A stretch of DNA of 64,000 nt from Choristoneura fumiferana. Taxonomy: Eukaryota > Arthropoda > Insecta > Lepidoptera > Tortricidae. Shown piece by piece: positions 21,745-34,085 of the stretch. Numbering within the stretch: position 1 is the first letter of the stretch; each line of letters opens with the position of its first letter. Both the position numbers and the translations under genes were made by a program. The notes below the pieces were generated by a model. That model was given only the letters and a program-made list of their open reading frames with translations, had not been told where the DNA came from and did no database searches. Location of the stretch: positions 14,418,372 through 14,482,371 of the forward strand of contig NC_133478.1 of NCBI RefSeq assembly GCF_025370935.1, written 5' to 3'.

Positions 21745-24545
21745 AATCTTCCTACGTTTGTGCTTAATTTTTTCGTCCCCACCATAGATTCCGGCTTAGC
21801 GAAAACCCGATAAACATTTAACATAAACGTAATTGAAAACGTGCTGCGTTAGAATTATTTAATAAAAGGTTCTTTATGCAATAAAATAATGACCCCGGCG
21901 TCAGAGCCCGGGACAAAATTTTAATAAGGAAGACATGGGGCAAAGTTTAGCTATAAATTTTATCCACGAGTCAAAAGTTACATTCGTGTTTAGAATTAAC
22001 ATAACAATTATAAGTTTGCGTGTACGTACGCGGCCTAATAAAGGCCGTAAATATGTCAGGTGTGTTAGTCTTTGAATTATTTTAGTATAAGACTTTAGCC
22101 ACGGTTTTCGCTCACGTTAACTGAACTATATTTAAATACATTACTGGCTGTTTCGTACAAAACGCTGCGGCGCATCAATCATCAATATTATTTTGACACA
22201 ACCTCTGTCACGGACGTCAACACACTGTAGTGAAAGGTTCACAAATCCGTGCTGTGAACAAATTTTGTGCGCCGTTTTGGTGTAAAAAACATGCAGTTTA
22301 TATGTACATAGATGTCGATGTTTAAATATCTAGCAGTAGGCAATTATTTTTTTTTATTATTTGTGGGAATAAACATTGTTTAATTTTTAAACTCTTTTTT
22401 TTATAATTCTTTTTAAGGAGGGCTTCCCACGAGAATTTTGGGCATCCCGGAATTTCAGACGAAGTTAGGTAGGTATGTAAATAAATGCATCTGGAATAAC
22501 AAGTAGACTACTTCTATCCTAAAATCCTAACGGGATCGGGATGAAATCCCAAAATTTTAAGTGCTGGCATTAGAGACATGAAATTCGGCATAGTTTTTAA
22601 ATACAACGTTAATGGTATTCCGGATGTAAATTTTGAGAATTTCCGCGGGAATATTTGCAATATCCCGGAATTTTAATTCAATTAATTCACACGACCGAAG
22701 CCACGGGTCTCCACGGGTAAAAGTTTGTAAACAATATAAGAGTATCAACAAATCAAATAAAAGCTGACAAAAGAAATGGATTGAAACTGACAGAAAGGTA
22801 GACAGCGCAATGAAAAATTCATCTAGTTTACTTCAACCTATTCTTTGTCTATTAGAACAGCAAAAAGGTTATAACTTACAATTTTTTTTTAATAGCTTAC
22901 TACTACAGTTTTATTGACTAGTTGGTTATAGACGGACAGCGCTCTGCAAAATTTCTTACCTACTTGATACCGCGATGAAATGCACAATGGTCTTTGAATG
23001 TTGTTTTTTGAAGCTTGATAGACGAAGATGAGTTTGTTCGCGTATTTTTTACCACGTGTTTAACCCTAAGTTTGCGAAGTTGACTGAAAAACTCTTCACT
23101 GAAAAATACAAACATTGGAACATAGAACCTCCTCCTTTTTGAAGTCGGTTAAAAAGCAATAATCGCATTGAATCATCGCAAACTGTACAACAGGCATCGT
23201 TTGTCACCGCTTAAACTGAGTTTCGCGGTGCCAGACATTCATTCTTGTCAAACACCTGGCCCGAGCTGCGTTCTGGAATGAGCCTTTAGTATAAGAGTAT
23301 AAAATATTCAAAGGGCCGCATATTTATCGAGCTAGGAATCCTTAACATTTATATTTTTTAACAAAAGCGAACATAATCGAACACGATGATCGACCCGAAT
23401 ATATTGAGTGGATTTCCAAAGTTTTAAATTTCGATCGGTATAAAAAGTCCCGTCTTAGCGTCCCCTTGAGCTTTCTGAACTAGAGGAAATAAATTGAGAA
23501 AAACCATAAAGACGGCTAGCCAGGTACGAAAAGCCGATTGGTTTGACGTATTGAGTTTGTTAAATTTAAAAAGCTTTCTGGATGTCTTGTACTATTGTTT
23601 CAGACAAGAGTGATATACGGAATAAAACGAGATGTCAATTTTCTCTATTGTTTCTTATTTTGAAAATAAGTTATTCTTTACAACATTCGGTTAAGAGTGA
23701 ATCGGACTCACGCAGCGAGGATTCCATATTTATAAATTTGTAGGTTCATATCTATAAAGGATGAAGGACCCCCTCTCCTAAGCAAAAAGGAACACTGTGT
23801 GGACACATTTTAGGTGGTGACTGAAATAGATCAGATTAGATTTTATTGGTTGTGCTATTATGATTATGACTTTCATACCAAATTTCAAGCTTCTAGGATG
23901 ACCAAAAGAACCTCTTTCTATAGGGATTTTTCAAAACCCAACTAAAAAGTAAAAACGCATGTAAATAGGAGAGAATTAAAAAAATATTAATAATAGTTAC
24001 AGTACTATTGCAAATGATTAGTGTTATAAAGTCAGTGAATTATAAGTCGTGAAAGTATGTGCGAAAACATGCACAGTGATTATAACACGATACCATAATT
24101 AACACCACACATAACCTTCAAGCGCATTACAACACGTACTAAATAAGCCATTAGTATGATTTATACAGTCTAGGCACGCTTGTTACACTTTTATTAGCCA
24201 CGTTATCCGCAAATAACATTTTTTTTTTCACAATTACGCTAATTATTCTGTTTAAAAATCTCTTATTTTGCAAATAAGTTCTACAGTATGCTAAATTGGT
24301 AGACTCGGTAACTACAGCGAAATGGGGAATCGAGCTAGTATTTCTGGAATAGACAGGGATCAATCTTCAATATTTTATTTACATAAAATTTATTTCTTTC
24401 GTTCTTTTTTTATTTCAATCAATCAATCAATTTTTATTTCGCTGTCACAGGTAGATTTTGTACCTACAGGTTATAAGTAAGAAGTTAAAAATTAAATGGA
24501 ACAGCTATGATGTATCTACCATTCAGCGAACGATAACCTTACCTA
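21745..24545. other. Unassigned DNA, possibly intron or 5' flank of the candidate gene
   Basis: Mostly AT-rich. It contains a repeat fragment ending 'ttttgaagtcggttaaaaa' near 23130-23156 (also near 51030, inverted) and a (CAAT)n run at 24417-24432. No further exon could be supported. Confidence 0.35.
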
Positions 24546-24615
24546 TCATATCATTAGAATTGAAACACCATGATTTCCCAAAAAAGGCCCTTTGTTATTC
24601 CTAGAAAAATACCAA

Positions 24616-24875
24616 CGATATGCATTAATGTTGAAGTGGCAGTGGGCGGGGCACATCGCGCGCAGGACTGATGGCCGATGGGGTCAGAAGGTTCTCGAAT
24701 GGCGTCCGCGGACCGGGAGACGAGCTGTCGGTAGGCCTCCAACAAGATGGAGCGACGACCTGGTTAAGATTGCGGGATCGCGGTGGATGCTGAAAGCACA
24801 AGGCCGACCTGAGTGGAGAGCCTTGGAGGAGGCCTATGTCCAGCAGTGGACGTCTTTCGGTATGATGATGTATTA
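24616..24875 (+). pseudogene. RTE-type LINE: C-terminal tail of endonuclease/reverse transcriptase
   Basis: An open plus-strand frame encodes LKWQWAGHIARRTDGRWG, then VLEWRPRTGRRAVGRPP, TRWSDDLVKIAGSRWM and a closing EEAYVQQWTSFG. These are the conserved blocks at the C-terminus of lepidopteran RTE-class ORFs, downstream of the RT domain. The apurinic-like endonuclease and RT catalytic motifs are absent, so it is a 5'-truncated insertion. The frame is intact in this tail, suggesting a fairly recent copy. Copy 2 of the duplication stops matching inside it. Confidence 0.85.
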
Positions 24876-24927
24876 ATGTTGCAGAAAAAACACCCCCACA
24901 AATTTCATGTTACTAGACATAATGGTT

Positions 24928-25027
24928 NNNNNNNNNNNNNNNNNNNNNNNNNNNNNNNNNNNNNNNNNNNNNNNNNNNNNNNNNNNNNNNNNNNNNNNNN
25001 NNNNNNNNNNNNNNNNNNNNNNNNNNN
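24928..25027. other. Assembly gap (100 N)
   Basis: Exactly 100 N, a common placeholder for a gap of unknown size. It separates the two duplication copies. Confidence 0.98.
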
Positions 25028-25850
25028 TCCCGAAATAGTAAAGTTGCCATCCACGAAATTTCACGGAAAGTAACAATAATGCCCCCGGCGGCTGGCCACT
25101 CGGACGCCGATGTACTTATCGTTGTGTCCGTGTTCAGATTCTGAACAAACATGCTACGGAAAATATTGAGTGAAAGCACCTTATGAGTAAGTATTTCGTC
25201 CCTGATGGTGATGAAATGTTTAGATAACAGGATAAAAACAAGCATTTTTCTTTTCGGGCCAAATTTTTACCCACTTCTAGTGGGCAGATTGACGCGTTTA
25301 ACATTCTTATAATGTAAGTCCGACGTTAGTTATTATTTAATAATCTGCACATATTTTAACCGTCACGTAGTCTAACTAGTTAGTTAACCCGTTACAAATA
25401 GGTACAAGAGCGATTATCCGCGAAGAAAAATTCAAGTTACGTTGGCGCAAAATAGATTCGGTAAAGAAAATTCTCTACTCAGTCGACTTCTTAACCAGGC
25501 TCACTTAAAACTCCCAAGAATGGGCGTAATCTTTCCAGGAATATGGAAAGGAAAACTCTTCATAGGATTTAGGGCGCCTCTTATACTCTTATCTAATCGG
25601 GAAGTTCTGACAAAATTTCTAACGCTTTTCGCAACTCGATCCGAAGTTCGTATCGATGGGAAAAAATGACTCCTGCGACAAGTATTAGCATTACGAATCA
25701 TCTTCTAGAAATTATGGTTTAACAATGTTGGGAGTTGGTGATAAAGTTGTTTATTCGCATTTATTTGACATTTATATGTTTTTTTCGACTCTACTCTAAT
25801 ACTTCAATGTTCCAGATATTATTAATATTTTTCTATTATTAAACGCTTTT

Positions 25851-26450
25851 TAGGGTTTTGGAGCCAAAATGGCAAAAACGGAACCCATATAGTTTCGCCA
25901 CGTCTGTCTGTCTGTCTGTCCGTCCGTCCGCGGCTTTGCTCAGGGACTATCACTGCTAGAAAGCTGTAATTTGCAGGGATATATGTATAGACTATGCCAA
26001 CAAATGGTAAATTAAAAAATAAAAAAAAAAATTTTAGGGTACCTCCCATAGACGTAAAGTGGGGGTGATTTTTTTTCTCATCCAACCCTATAGTGTGGGG
26101 TCCGTTGGATAGATTTTTAGAAAACCGTTTCTATTTTCGATTCAGCATATGTTTGCGAAATATTCAACTTTAAAGTGCAAATTTTCATTAAAATCGAGCG
26201 TCCCCCTTCCCCCCTCTAAAATCCAAACCGGTGGGTGGAAAAATTTGAAAATATTCAGAATGGTAGTAAGTATATCAAACTTTTAAGGAAAACTATAACG
26301 GCTAAGTTTGCTTGAGAATTATTAGTAGTTTAAGAGTAAATAGCAGCCTAAGTATAAAATATACCTATTTAAACTATGGAAGATTCCGTATAAAAACGAA
26401 ATCCTTAGAAAAATATTACTTAATTCTTTCGTAATGGCTACGGAACCCTA
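25851..26450 (+). mobile_element. 'agggttccg' TIR element, copy 2 counterpart
   Basis: Same element and position in the duplication as 15082-15686. Its left end reads TAGGGTTTTGGAGCCA (one base different). Confidence 0.7.
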
Positions 26451-26454
26451 TTTC

Positions 26455-28355
26455 GGGCGTGTCCGACACGCTCTTGGCCGGTTTTTACTAAAACTTTTGC
26501 TAACTGCACTTTTTGTTGATTTTTCTTGCATTGTCATCCTAATTATATTATATATCTGTAGCTACCTACTTTGTATCAATTTGATTGGGTAGATAAATAC
26601 CAAAAGTGGGTGAAATTTGACTTATAAGTTATAACATAACCTTACCACACACAAGTACCTACTGCTAAAATAAAGCTTGTAAAAAGTCTATCCTCAATTC
26701 CTCGTCTATTTATTTTTCGTCAGATCATGACAAGCGAGCCTTTGAATATATAATCTGTAGATATCTCGACATTATCAACGCACAACCTTTGCGAAGGTAC
26801 AAAATTAACCAGTCCCTTCTTAAATGCTACAACGGAATATCGGCAGTTCAATAGACAGTGAGTTTTTGGATATAAATATTCGTCAATTCACTGACGTAGG
26901 CGTTTTCCTTTGTGCAAAGGTTCTGGAAAGAAATGGCGAGACGCAAGGGTGAGGAGGACGCGTTTATATCTATTCTGAAAGGTTAAGGAGATTATCCGCT
27001 TTCGTTTTCGAATTTTCAAACTCAACGTTTCTGCGAGGGCATTAATTTTGTGTAGTAATATTTGTATTTTGTTTATTTCACATAGCTATGATTATGACGG
27101 TTGATTGAACCAACTTCGCCGTTTCCGCATTATAGTAAGTATAAATTTATAGCTTTTAACTTTTTATTACTAGATGATTACAAATTAATTTATTGTACAT
27201 AAAATTTAATTTTTAAGCATCAATAGAATTAAAGGTCGAGCGAGTGTATGATACAGTGGCCAGCGAAGCTTTTGTTTCACCGCGCAACTACTTAATAAAT
27301 TTTATATGGTAGATAATTTTTTTTGTTTGTTTTATCCGAATAAACACATACAACATCACAGATATTTGTCATATAATATTGTATGTACGATGAGTAGTGA
27401 AATGGGAGGTTTATATCTTTAATAGGTTTAGGTTATATTATGTGTGGATGTTATAAAATTAGTTCTTTATGTAAATCAACCGCAGCACCCGCAGTCCTAA
27501 TAATGCTGTAGGTGTCCATGGGCGGTGGTGATCACTTACCATCAGGTGACTCGCCAGCTCGTTGGCCAGATGTTTGATAAAGAAAACTGACTTTATATCT
27601 ACAGAACATTGTATCTAATAACATTGAGTATAACTGATATTATATTAAATAAAAAATAATTAAGTGAAAGTTACATTAAATGAACTTGTATTAAGTGGGT
27701 TTGTAGATTGAGATTAGATTATTATATTATTATTTTTATTACTTCCCAGTGACTTGATTTTTATTCTGATAGCTCTAATTACGATTACAACAAAATAATG
27801 GTCTTGCCGTAGTTTTGTAGAAAATACTATAATTTTGATTGTAGCTCTGTTAAGGATCGGAAAAGTGCACTTCCGTTTAGTAAACACGAGATAAAGCCTA
27901 TAAGGCGCCGAAATCAAATAAATAGTTTGGAGAGGTTTCCGCCTAAAACAAACCGAAAAAACTTTTTACGTTAGGAACTAAGTATTTGCTCAATGCTTTT
28001 ACTAGTCTTAATAAAATCGGTGAAAGTTTTAGTGCTGGCTAATGATGTTGGCAAGTTGCTTTGATCAACTTTATAAGTAACTCACGAATAGTCATGTTAT
28101 ACCATTTTAATTTAGAACCTTCTATGAACGAAGTCTACGAACGAACGTGGAATATCTTGGCTAGAGGTTGAGCACGTTTGACATTGTCTATTTATGTAAA
28201 TAAAATTAAATGTTTCATTAATTCATTTGCCCGAATTTCACTTGCCATACCAACGTTTGCCATAAAATATACTCAGTGGCACAAAATTTGGCCCACTCCC
28301 ATACAAAATTACCTATTACTGCATACATTTAAGGGCCACATTTTTTGCCGCTCAG
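26455..28355. other. Unassigned DNA in duplication copy 2
   Basis: Parallels 15690-18230 of copy 1, including the 27480-27590 repeat fragment. No supportable gene. Confidence 0.35.
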
Positions 28356-28363
28356 TATAATAG

Positions 28364-28680
28364 ACCCAAAAAACCAATCATAATTTGCTTGCTTAGTAGC
28401 GACATCTCTTGTCTGGGTGAGCGGTTGGTTCCGAAAGAGTGTGACGTCTCTCAATGAGAGCGGAACATAGATGTCGCTAGTGCTGCTGCATAAGTAGCGT
28501 AAGTGAAATAAGCAACCTGAGATATGTATGCATAGGAAAAATTCGTGTCTAGATTCCTGTCCAGCGGTGGTGTAGGGGTTATAGCACGCAGCACGGATTG
28601 CTGAGGACCTGGGTTCGATTCCCAGCGCTGGTCTCTTTTTCTGGTTTTTCTGTGCATCCATGTCTCAGTTTGTATTTTCG
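28364..28680 (+). mobile_element. SINE-like insertion with internal tRNA-like domain
   Basis: Present in copy 2 only and flanked by the 7-bp duplication ATAATAG (28357-28363 and 28681-28687). The matching site in copy 1 has a single ATAATAG, so the empty site is visible. The order is about 200 bp of body ('gtagcgacatctcttgtctg'), a tRNA-like block (28561-28631), a T-rich run, and a tail ending 'cagtttgtattttcg'. A second copy is at 42993-43296. The tail is shared with the element at about 30904-31076. Confidence 0.85.
28561..28631 (+). ncRNA. tRNA-like domain of SINE-like element
   Basis: CCAGCG at the start pairs with CGCTGG at the end (acceptor-like stem). It has an A-box-like GGTGGTGTAGGGG and a B box, GGTTCGATTCC (28612-28622), inside a T-arm-like TGGG...CCCA. 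The anticodon arm is imperfect, so it is not a working tRNA gene. A pyrimidine/T run follows and could stop Pol III. Confidence 0.65.
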
Positions 28681-28689
28681 ATAATAGAA

Positions 28690-29295
28690 CCGTGTTGTTT
28701 TCAGGATTTTTTTAAATGTCATCATATAGAATGCAGTAGGTTAGGTTAGTTTTATATAGACTCTGAATGGCAAATGAAAATTCTAGAAAACAATACATTC
28801 GGGCATATGAAATTCGGGCAAACGATAGAGACCCCTCCTACCAGTCCATTCTAAAGTTTGCACGTAACGGGGCAAGAAACGCCGTACAGTGGAGGAGCAT
28901 CTATCAGGATGATGTTGATAAAAACTACTTTTCGGTCGTCGGGTAGTATGGTAATGGAACTTGGCAGCAGGGACAAGGTTCAAAAATTATCTCTGTCGTA
29001 CATAAAGGATTGGAGGCTAATCCAAACTTGTACTTTACTAATTCAGTAGCTTATTCGATTTAATCTTGAAGGACCCTGAGTTTTATCCATCCAAAAACAC
29101 TGACGTTGGAAATGAATATTATTTCTTATTAATTCAAACGAGGAGGACAAAATGTATTTGCCAATCGCTTCGTCTTTCCATAGTTGTTAGGTAATTTAAG
29201 GACGAGATGCAATAATGGACTTCACACGACATTCATTGAAACACAAGGAAACTTTCCTTTAGAATGAAAGGGAAACGAACTCGGTTTTGTGTGTT
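28690..29295. other. Unassigned DNA in duplication copy 2
   Basis: Parallels 18245-18860 of copy 1. No supportable gene. Confidence 0.3.
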
Positions 29296-29297
29296 AT

Positions 29298-29565
29298 AAT
29301 AGGGATGTTGATTCCACCAATCAACTGACGTACTTTTTATGAGCTGTCAAAACACAATTCTCGCAGAGTTTGAATGGAAATAGCAACATATGACGTCACT
29401 TGTTCGCCAACTCAATCAACTAACTATTTATTTGTTTTCAAGCAACAAAAAACCTAATTTTGCAGTGAATTCCAAAATTAATCCGGTTTTAAGGGCTAAA
29501 ATAGAGTGTTTTCTTACTGGAGTCGTGTCTCCGAATTATTTTTTAATGGTGTCAACATCCCTATT
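29298..29565. mobile_element. TIR element (MITE), copy 2 counterpart
   Basis: Same termini as 18862-19100. It contains about 29 additional internal bases (around 29406-29435), so the two copies are different alleles or deletion forms. Confidence 0.65.
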
Positions 29566-30455
29566 GCACTGTCCCCTCCTGTGGCTTGTCCCTCTTAGAA
29601 CCTTCTACCCCCGCGACATTTCCCAATGCCTGCTGCTTCGGGATATTTTATCTTTCTTCATAAAGGAAGCCACAATGGCAGAGTGATGTATTTAGGAAAT
29701 AAATGTCAACCCATCACTCAATGTTCACCGTAGAGTGTATTTTGGACTTTCCTTTTATTAGTAAAAATTTAAGAATAATGATCTCGGGCCGGTTCGGCGA
29801 GGCAGGTACTAGATAATTCTGTTCGGTGAATAATTTACGGTTTGTGGCATTGAGGAAGCGTCTGTTGTGTACGAGTATTTATTAACTGACTTCATAAGGA
29901 GGAAGTTCTAGATTCCGTTGTTTTGTTCTTGTTTTTATGCTTCTTGCCACACTGCGTGATTAAACCTGATGTAAAGGTATTCGCAGGTGAACCCAATTCA
30001 CTGACGTGGCTCGGATAGTTGCCAGACTTAAGTTTTAAGGGCAGGGTACATTGATCGTAGAGTCGACAGCCGATGGAAAAGTTTCTAAAGTGGTGATCAT
30101 AAATTAGAAGACGAAGCGTGGAAATGAACTAGAAAAGGTCGCAGGAACTAGTAGGATGCGGATAGCGTTAGAACGATTGCCCTTTGTCCAGCAGACGCCT
30201 TTCGGCTGATACGAAGATGATCTTAGGAAGCCGAGTTTTTAAATCATATTTATGAATATTCTGTACAAAAACGATATAAGTAAATCTCATAGCTACAAAA
30301 TTAATAATTTATTTTTTATTGACAGTAGGTACGTTTGCTCAGGAAAAGTCAAGATTTTTCCAAGTGTAGGTACCAACTGCAGGTTCGAATTCCGTAATCC
30401 CGTTTCGAATATTATTTTTTAACTGATTGTAACTATGAACTAGGGCTGTTAAAAA

Positions 30456-30633
30456 TTACGCTTTGTCTGCCATTTGTTTAAATTCCACAACCGGTCCAAA
30501 AGAGTCTCCAATTCGCAGTATTATTTTGTCAAAAGGTGCAAATGTATTTTGGTCCGCAGTTCGTTCAGCAATCAAACAATTTTCTTCTATTGTCATAACA
30601 AACAAAGCGGGTGCCGTTTCTGATTTAAATATC
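30456..30633 (-). CDS. Candidate 3' terminal exon, copy 2
   Basis: Identical to 20006-20183, including acceptor, frame and stop. The upstream intron in this copy has gained an element at about 30904-31076, so the exon has stayed unchanged while its intron changed. Confidence 0.45.
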
Positions 30634-30903
30634 CTGAAATTGGACAATTAGAACCCTTTGTGATTTAATTGTTTGTTTGCTGTTTGTTAGGTGGAGCTAC
30701 ACAACACGTTAAAAACAGTACGATTACCCGTTACAATCTCCTCGGACTATAAAAATTCTGTCCAGTACTGTATTTAGGTCAACTCAAATCTTGTCGAAAA
30801 ACTTGAAGCACAGCAGAAAACGTTGAGAATAGGTAATACATAATATTTTGAATTGAACATGTATTTGATTCAATCTAAATATCATAATTATTCTCTTTGT
30901 GGA

Positions 30904-31076
30904 GTAAACTTAAGTTGGTTTTTGAATCTTTTTGTAATTTATTTCATTCCAATTTTACTTTTACGTCATCCGAAAACCGAAATGAAAATACAAACTTTTA
31001 GATGCACAGAAAACAGAAAAATAAGACCATCACTGGGAATCGAACCCAGGTCCTCGGTTCCTAACCGCGTTAAGTG
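30904..31076 (-). mobile_element. SINE insertion (copy 2 only), head-first type
   Basis: Absent from copy 1 at the corresponding site. On the minus strand a shortened tRNA-like head (about 31078 to 31028) has CATCAC pairing with GTGATG and a B box, GGTTCGATTCC. It is followed by a T-rich run and the tail 'tctgtgcatc...gtttgtattttc'. The tail matches that of 28364-28680, so they are related, but here the tRNA-like part is at the 5' end as in ordinary SINEs. It lies in the intron between candidate exons 30456-30633 and 31337-31383. The target duplication is not clean. Confidence 0.65.
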
Positions 31077-31336
31077 ATGTAATGTACTTAGTATCAAAAT
31101 GAAATTGCTTTACGTGCAGTCTAAGTGCAAAATGGAAAAACCTTTCATCTTACCTTTACATTGATAATGATAAATGTTCTTACCAATACTAAGTTTGTAG
31201 TAGTTTGTTTGCATGTCGTTTAACAAATTTATTATAGTATTACTGTTTCAGTTATGTTTACTGTGTATTCTGTGAGTAGAATGACTAAACGCCTTTCTTG
31301 GTTGCGGGACCATAAATTAATTCTTGATAACAATAC

Positions 31337-31383
31337 CTTAACTTTTCCGGGAGTTCGGGATTTCCAAAATTTGAAGTTTTTGC
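31337..31383 (-). CDS. Candidate 47-nt internal exon, copy 2
   Basis: Same 47 bases and phase as 20759-20805. The acceptor here is CATTTTTAG, a better consensus than in copy 1. Confidence 0.4.
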
Positions 31384-31917
31384 CTAAAAATGTATTCGGG
31401 GTTAATTTAGAACGAAAAGCCTAATTTGGCAAGTGAACAGGATATGTCACGTTTCCTATAATATACGTAAATGACATTTTAGTTTAGCTCTGAAAACCAT
31501 ATTAACTAACGGCAAAATTACATTTTGAGTCGATTTAAAACAAAGAAATAGTTATTCGATTGAGTTGGTAAATTAGTGACGTTATAGCTACCTATTGTCA
31601 TATAAAATCTATGGGAAATGAAATCGTGTTTGGTCAGCTCACAAATGGTAAGTTTGTTAATAGGTGGTGCTATATTTGTAAACTGATGCGGAAAGGTTAA
31701 TGAATTAAGACGACGATTTTGGAAATTTACCAGTACTTACATAAACTATGACTGAGATAAATTGCTTTGGATTGATCATGAGACGAAACGATGATTCTAA
31801 TGACCTTTTCTATTAAAATTCGGTGGTAGTTTTATGTTGTATCACTGTCGTTTTCATATACCTACTAGAGATTGTTTGAAACTGTAGTGTTGTCAGGATA
31901 CAAAAATATCATTGGCC

Positions 31918-32113
31918 GTTGGGTTGGGCCGAAAAGTTCTCGAATGGTGACCACGAATCAGTAGCGCAACGTATGACGTCCACCAACGAGATGGACGGAT
32001 GACCTGGTTGAAGCAGCGGGTTCACGGTGGATGCAAACCGCTTCCAACCGAAGCGACTGGAGGTCTATGGGGGAGGCCTATGTCCAACAGTGGACGTCCT
32101 ATGGCTGAGATGA
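31918..32113 (+). pseudogene. RTE-type LINE ORF tail fragment, copy 2
   Basis: Counterpart of 21331-21533 with small indels. Non-functional. Confidence 0.6.
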
Positions 32114-32143
32114 TAAAACTGTGTTTAGTAATGAACACATTAC

Positions 32144-32199
32144 TTTATAGCAAATGAAAATTGTGGAAAAGGACAGAGAACTAATAATAGCTGCAACCC
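32144..32199 (-). CDS. Candidate 56-nt internal exon, copy 2
   Basis: Identical to 21589-21644 and likewise encodes the hydrophobic VAAIISSLSFSTIFICYK in the phase-compatible frame. Confidence 0.35.
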
Positions 32200-32299
32200 C
32201 TGAAAAATAAATAGGGTAAGGAAGAATATTTGTACGCTTACCTTTGCATTTCGGTAATTTGAGCATTATTTCAAACAGCTTCAAATGAAACAAACGCAC

Positions 32300-33835
32300 A
32301 ATCTTCCTACGTTTGTGCTTAATTTTTTCGTCCCCACCATAGATTCCGGCTTAGCGAAAACCCGATAAACATTTAACATAAACGTAATTGAAAACGTGCT
32401 GCGTTAGAATTATTTAATAAAAGGTTCTTTATGCAATAAAATAATGACCCCCGGCGTCAGAGCCCGGGACAAAATTTTAATAAGGAAGACATGGGGCAAA
32501 GTTTAGCTATAAATTTTATCCACGAGTCAAAAGTTACATTCGTGTTTAGAATTAACATAACAATTATAAGTTTGCGTGTACGTACGCGGCCTAATAAAGG
32601 CCGTAAATATGTCAGGTGTGTTAGTCTTTGAATTATTTTAGTATAAGACTTTAGCCACGGTTTTCGCTCACGTTAACTAAGTTATATTTAAATACATACT
32701 GGCTGTTTCGTACAAACGCTGCGGCGCATCAATCATCAATATTATTTTGACACAACCTCTGTCACGGACGTCAACACACTGTAGTGAAAGGTTCACAAAT
32801 CCGTGCTGTGAACAAATTTTGTGCGCCGTTTTGATGTAAGAAACATGCAGTTTATATGTACATAGATGTCGATGTTTAAATATCTAGCAGTAGGCAATTA
32901 AATTTTTTATTATTTGTTGGAATAAACATTGTTTAATTTTTAAACCCTTTTTTTATAATTCTTTTTAAAGAGGGCTTCCCACCAGAATTTTGGGCATCCC
33001 GGAATTTCAGACGAAGTTAGGTAGGTATGTAAATAAATGCATCTGGAATAACAAGTAGACTACTTCTATCCTAAAATCCTAACGGGATCGGGATGAAATC
33101 CCAAAATTTTAAGTGCTGGCATTAGAGACATGAAATTCGGCATAGTTTTTAAATACAACGTTAATGGTATTCCGGATGTAAATTTTGAGAATTTCCGCGG
33201 GAATATTTGCAATATCCCGGAATTTTAATTCAATTAATTCACACGACCGAAGCCACGGGTCTCCACGGGTAAAAGTTTGTAAACAATATAAGAGTATCAA
33301 CAAATCAAATAAAAGCTGACAAAAGAAATGGATTGAAACTGACAGAAAGGTAGACAGCGCAATGAAAAATTCATCTAGTTTACTTCAACCTATTCTTTGT
33401 CTATTAGAACAGCAAAAAGGTTATAACTTACAATTTTTTTTTAATAGCTTACTACTACAGTTTTATTGACTAGTTGGTTATAGACGGACAGCGCTCTGCA
33501 AAATTTCTTACCTACTTGATATGGCGATGAAATGCACAATGGTGTTTGAATGTTGTTTGTTGAAGCTTGATAGACGAAGACGAGTTTGTTCGCGTATTTT
33601 TTACCACGTGTTTAACCCTAAGTTTGCGAAGTTGACTGAAAAACTCTTCACTGAAAAATACAAACATTGGAACATAGAACCTCCTCCTTTTTGAAGTCGG
33701 TTAAAAAGCAATAATCGCAAACTGTACAACAGGCATCGTTTGTCACCGCTTAAACTGAGTTTCGCGGTTCCAGACATTCATTCTTGTCAAACACCTGGCC
33801 CGGGCTGCGTTCCGGGATGAGCCTTTAGTATAAGA
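32300..33835. other. Unassigned DNA in duplication copy 2
   Basis: Parallels 21745-23300 of copy 1. No supportable gene. It contains CCGCGGG/CCCGG-rich small palindromes around 33190-33225. Confidence 0.3.
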
Positions 33836-34054
33836 GTATTGTTACGTTCGTGGGGTGGGTTCGCGATTGAAAAGCACTTTTAACACCGATGAATAAGAGT
33901 AGGATTTATTTTCACACTTAACTTTACAAAACACTTAAAAACAGTTCACAGTAATTTCGCACTCTAAAACTCACTTACAAGTCGCTTTGATTCTCTTCGA
34001 TGTTTATCGCTCGGTATCGCATTCGAAACTGACTTCCGCCGCAACCTCACCCGG

Positions 34055-34063
34055 CTTATATAC
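34055..34063 (-). promoter_or_regulatory. TATA box of solo LTR
   Basis: GTATATAAG on the minus strand, in a GC-rich setting, followed 32 bases later by a TCAGTT initiator at 34030. Confidence 0.65.
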
Positions 34064-34085
34064 CCCCGGTGAATCGGTCCACAAA

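Larger units (their letters stand above)
14252..24654. repeat. Long duplication, copy 1 (probable haplotype A)
   Basis: This 10.4-kb block recurs in the same orientation at 25028-36005 with near identity apart from small indels and a few element-sized gaps. Copy 1 alone has about 586 bp at 17523-18108 and about 43 bp near 17358-17400. See copy 2 for the reciprocal differences. The right border is where the shared RTE fragment diverges after 'gcagtgggcggggcac'. Confidence 0.9.

Noticed and set aside
22557..22751. 64-codon minus-strand frame conserved in both copies
   Set aside because: It falls in a CCGCGGG/CCCGG-rich repeat-like stretch with no splice borders and no motif.
24189..24343. Possible further upstream exon of the candidate gene (acceptor ATTCCAG, frame with NTSSIPHFAVV)
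   Set aside because: A poly(A) run inside the frame differs by two bases in copy 2 and breaks it; the donor (GTGTAA) is weak.
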